Source: Planctomycetota bacterium
GTDB taxonomy: Bacteria > Planctomycetota > PUPC01 > JACPCR01
Length of the DNA stretch: 9,170 nt
Assembly (NCBI GenBank): GCA_030740295.1
Contig: JASLXP010000185.1
Span: forward strand, 1-9,170
Direction: 5' to 3'
Notes under the pieces: generated by a model
Seen by the model: only the letters and a program-made list of their open reading frames with translations
Told to the model about the DNA's origin: nothing
Database searches by the model: none
Translations under genes and position numbers: made by a program
Part shown: positions 7,555 through 9,170 of the stretch, one piece after another
How positions within the stretch are numbered: the first letter of the stretch is position 1
How the letters are laid out: each line of letters begins with the position of its first letter

Positions 7555-9170
7555 GAAAAACGAGCCAGCCTCGGGCAGCGTAACTGGCGTGCGCGCCGGA
7601 TGAGGGGAACCAGCCGAGGCCGCTGTGGCCGCCGCCTTTGATGTTTCGTATGAAGTTGACCCTGAGGTACGGAAACTCCGTCGGGTTCATCCGTAGTTTC
7701 TTGAAACTCAATGCAAACTCGATCTGGTACAGGTCTTTCCCGTTGTCTGTGATGGCGTATTTCTCCGTGGCCCGCTGGACGCGCTCCCACAGGCCGCCGC
7801 CGTAAGCCGGGATGGTTTGGAACATCTTCACCAGTTCCTTATCCGCATCGCGTTCGTCGGGATTGATATGCATCTCGACGCTCGCGTATTTCCATGCTGA
7901 CGCGCCGTAGCCTTCACAGCGCTTCATCTTGCTCAGGTCGTTCTGCGGGCATCGCAATGCGACATACAGGAAGTCATCGTCATAGAGGAATGCGAAGCTT
8001 GTCCGAGTGTCGCTTGGTACTCCGGATTTCCAGGCAAACCAGGGGTGATGCTCGTTCCACTTCCAATCTCCTTCGTCGGGCTTGCCATCGATGGTCGGTT
8101 TCGTCTTCACTCGATGGGCGACTGCGATGCGGCCAGCCGCCGCTGACAGTGCATCCATCCGACGGCGTGCGATTTCGTCATCCATAGCCCCTGACGGAGC
8201 AGCGGCCAGCAATTTGTCCTGGGCCGCTTTGATCAGTTTGTCGGCACTGCGCTCGCCCTGTTTGAGCAACCGATACGTTTCGTTTCCTGCAAGGTCGACA
8301 ACAACACTTCGCCCCAACTCGGTCGAGAGGCTGACCTCGACTCCGCCGAGGAATTTCGTCGGGTCGCCCTTCTGCAGTTCTGCAATGTACGCCTTTGCGT
8401 CAACCTTGGGAGCGCTTCGGTCGCCATGAATCAATGCCGCGAGTAACTCCGCGGAAGAAGCGTGATCATTGAAGAGCTCGTTCGCTTTTTTGTAGGCGTG
8501 ATATTGTCGGACAATCGAGTCAGTAATCTTGAAGGTGCTTGCGAAATAGTTGATCCGGTCCTTCACGATTCTGGAACGCGCCAGCTTCCTCGCGGCTGCG
8601 AGGTCGTCCCACAGCGGGTCGAGATTTTTTGGCAGAAACAGCTCGAGCTGCCGATCCTTCCGGAAGAAATGAAACTTCCCGTGTGGGTCCTTTGTTCGTC
8701 TCTTCCCGTTTCGTATCCGCGTCTTTGCCAGTCGCTCGAAGTATCGCCTCATCGGCCTGGCTGCCTCTTCAAAGAGTGCATCGCACCACTTGTCTTGCAG
8801 CGCATCGACATCCTGGAAGGGGTTCCAAAGCAGTTTATCCGTCACCCATGCCTTGGGGCCGTCGAGGCCGTGGTTGGAATAGATCTCGGCGTAGAAACCC
8901 CCGCCGCCTTTGCGCGCAACATGCTGCAGAAACTCGGCCAGGTATCGATTGTATATCCGCGGAATACTGAACCCTGACCCGTAGAGGTATTCATACACCC
9001 CGATCTGATCGACACGGTCGGCCCAGGCATCAGTGGACTTCAGGTCCCTGCGTTTGACGTCTCTATCGAACCAGTTGGCGCGGGTGTAGCACATGTAGGG
9101 AATGATATTGCGCTCGACCTTCAGATTGGCCGGCGGATATTCCGCGCCCGCATAGCCCAGCACGCCGATG
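7550..9170 (-). CDS. DUF4838-family carbohydrate-active protein with C-terminal CBM9-like domain (5' end outside window)
   Basis: The frame is open to the right edge. About 539 codons are visible, and the GTG at 9163 is internal rather than a start. Residue numbers below count from that GTG. Residues 1-145 match the C-terminal half of DUF4838, a TIM-barrel-like family related to alpha-glucuronidases: an early GYAGAEYPPANL strand region, GGGGFYAEIYSNHGLDGPKA (86-105), LLWNPFQDVDAL (111-122), then EEAARPMRRYFERL (132-145). Residues about 150-350 are mostly helical. Residues about 354-537 form a CBM9-like beta-sandwich: KPTIDGKPDEGDW, DDDFLYVALRC, YQIEFALSFKKL, VNFIRNI, then WFPSSGAHASYAARGWLVF. 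The family is usually secreted and acts on or binds polysaccharide; the signal peptide would be in the missing part, and the substrate cannot be told. The next gene starts 291 bp downstream from its own promoter, so this gene is probably a separate unit. Confidence 0.9.
   Translation of the reverse strand, partial: IGVLGYAGAEYPPANLKVERNIIPYMCYTRANWFDRDVKRRDLKSTDAWADRVDQIGVYEYLYGSGFSIPRIYNRYLAEFLQHVARKGGGGFYAEIYSNHGLDGPKAWVTDKLLWNPFQDVDALQDKWCDALFEEAARPMRRYFERLAKTRIRNGKRRTKDPHGKFHFFRKDRQLELFLPKNLDPLWDDLAAARKLARSRIVKDRINYFASTFKITDSIVRQYHAYKKANELFNDHASSAELLAALIHGDRSAPKVDAKAYIAELQKGDPTKFLGGVEVSLSTELGRSVVVDLAGNETYRLLKQGERSADKLIKAAQDKLLAAAPSGAMDDEIARRRMDALSAAAGRIAVAHRVKTKPTIDGKPDEGDWKWNEHHPWFAWKSGVPSDTRTSFAFLYDDDFLYVALRCPQNDLSKMKRCEGYGASAWKYASVEMHINPDERDADKELVKMFQTIPAYGGGLWERVQRATEKYAITDNGKDLYQIEFALSFKKLRMNPTEFPYLRVNFIRNIKGGGHSGLGWFPSSGAHASYAARGWLVFH

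Noticed and set aside
7072..7641. 189-codon plus-strand open frame spanning the intergenic gap
   Set aside because: It runs antisense through the zinc-ribbon start, the promoter and the end of the CBM9-like domain, and the product looks random.
7467..7790. 107-codon minus-strand open frame overlapping the CBM9-like end
   Set aside because: Its frame gives an Arg/Pro-rich product, while the main frame gives the conserved CBM9-like strands over the same bases. The tail candidate is in the third frame.

Overview
All four genes in this window read leftward (minus strand), and almost every base lies inside one of them. The domain set points to a bacterium of the Planctomycetes / Verrucomicrobiota / Lentisphaerae group or a close relative: an N-terminal MJ0042-type zinc ribbon fused to a single-span WD40-like protein, a DUF4838 plus CBM9-like protein, and a PqqD-like/M50-like membrane protein. 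This is inference from family distribution; no rRNA or other phylogenetic marker is present. Codon third positions are mostly G or C.

Right end (7550-9170): the C-terminal part of a DUF4838-family carbohydrate-active protein ending in a CBM9-like beta-sandwich. Its 5' end lies outside the window. Just past its stop, the reading frame one base over stays open for 54 coding-looking codons, which suggests a frameshift at a run of five T's or the remnant of a longer C-terminus.

Intergenic region (7260-7549): after that tail there is a good sigma70-like promoter (perfect TTGACA, 17-nt spacer, AATCAT). A tandem heptamer repeat at an 11-bp pitch sits 8 bp upstream of the -35.

Operon (1-7259): the promoter leads into three genes whose ends overlap by 4 bp (ATGA) and 1 bp (TGATG). 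(i) A 708-aa protein has a zinc ribbon, an acidic linker, one membrane span, a WD40-like propeller and two C-terminal TPR-like repeats. (ii) A 1054-aa polytopic protein has a PqqD-like N-terminus, an M50/site-2-protease-like core whose HExxH is degenerate (HEFAR), further membrane spans, an unassigned soluble domain and two C-terminal cyclic-nucleotide-binding domains. (iii) A membrane-anchored protein of at least 657 aa has a GspG-like calcium-site module, a small beta/TPR-like region and a long charged helical region; it runs off the left edge.

The tight coupling suggests that the three products form one envelope-associated complex. I infer that the 1054-aa protein is a membrane pseudoprotease or scaffold gated by a cyclic nucleotide, with two single-span partners carrying interaction domains. 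I do not recognise this combination as a described system. No tRNA, rRNA, CRISPR array, insertion sequence or integrase is visible.
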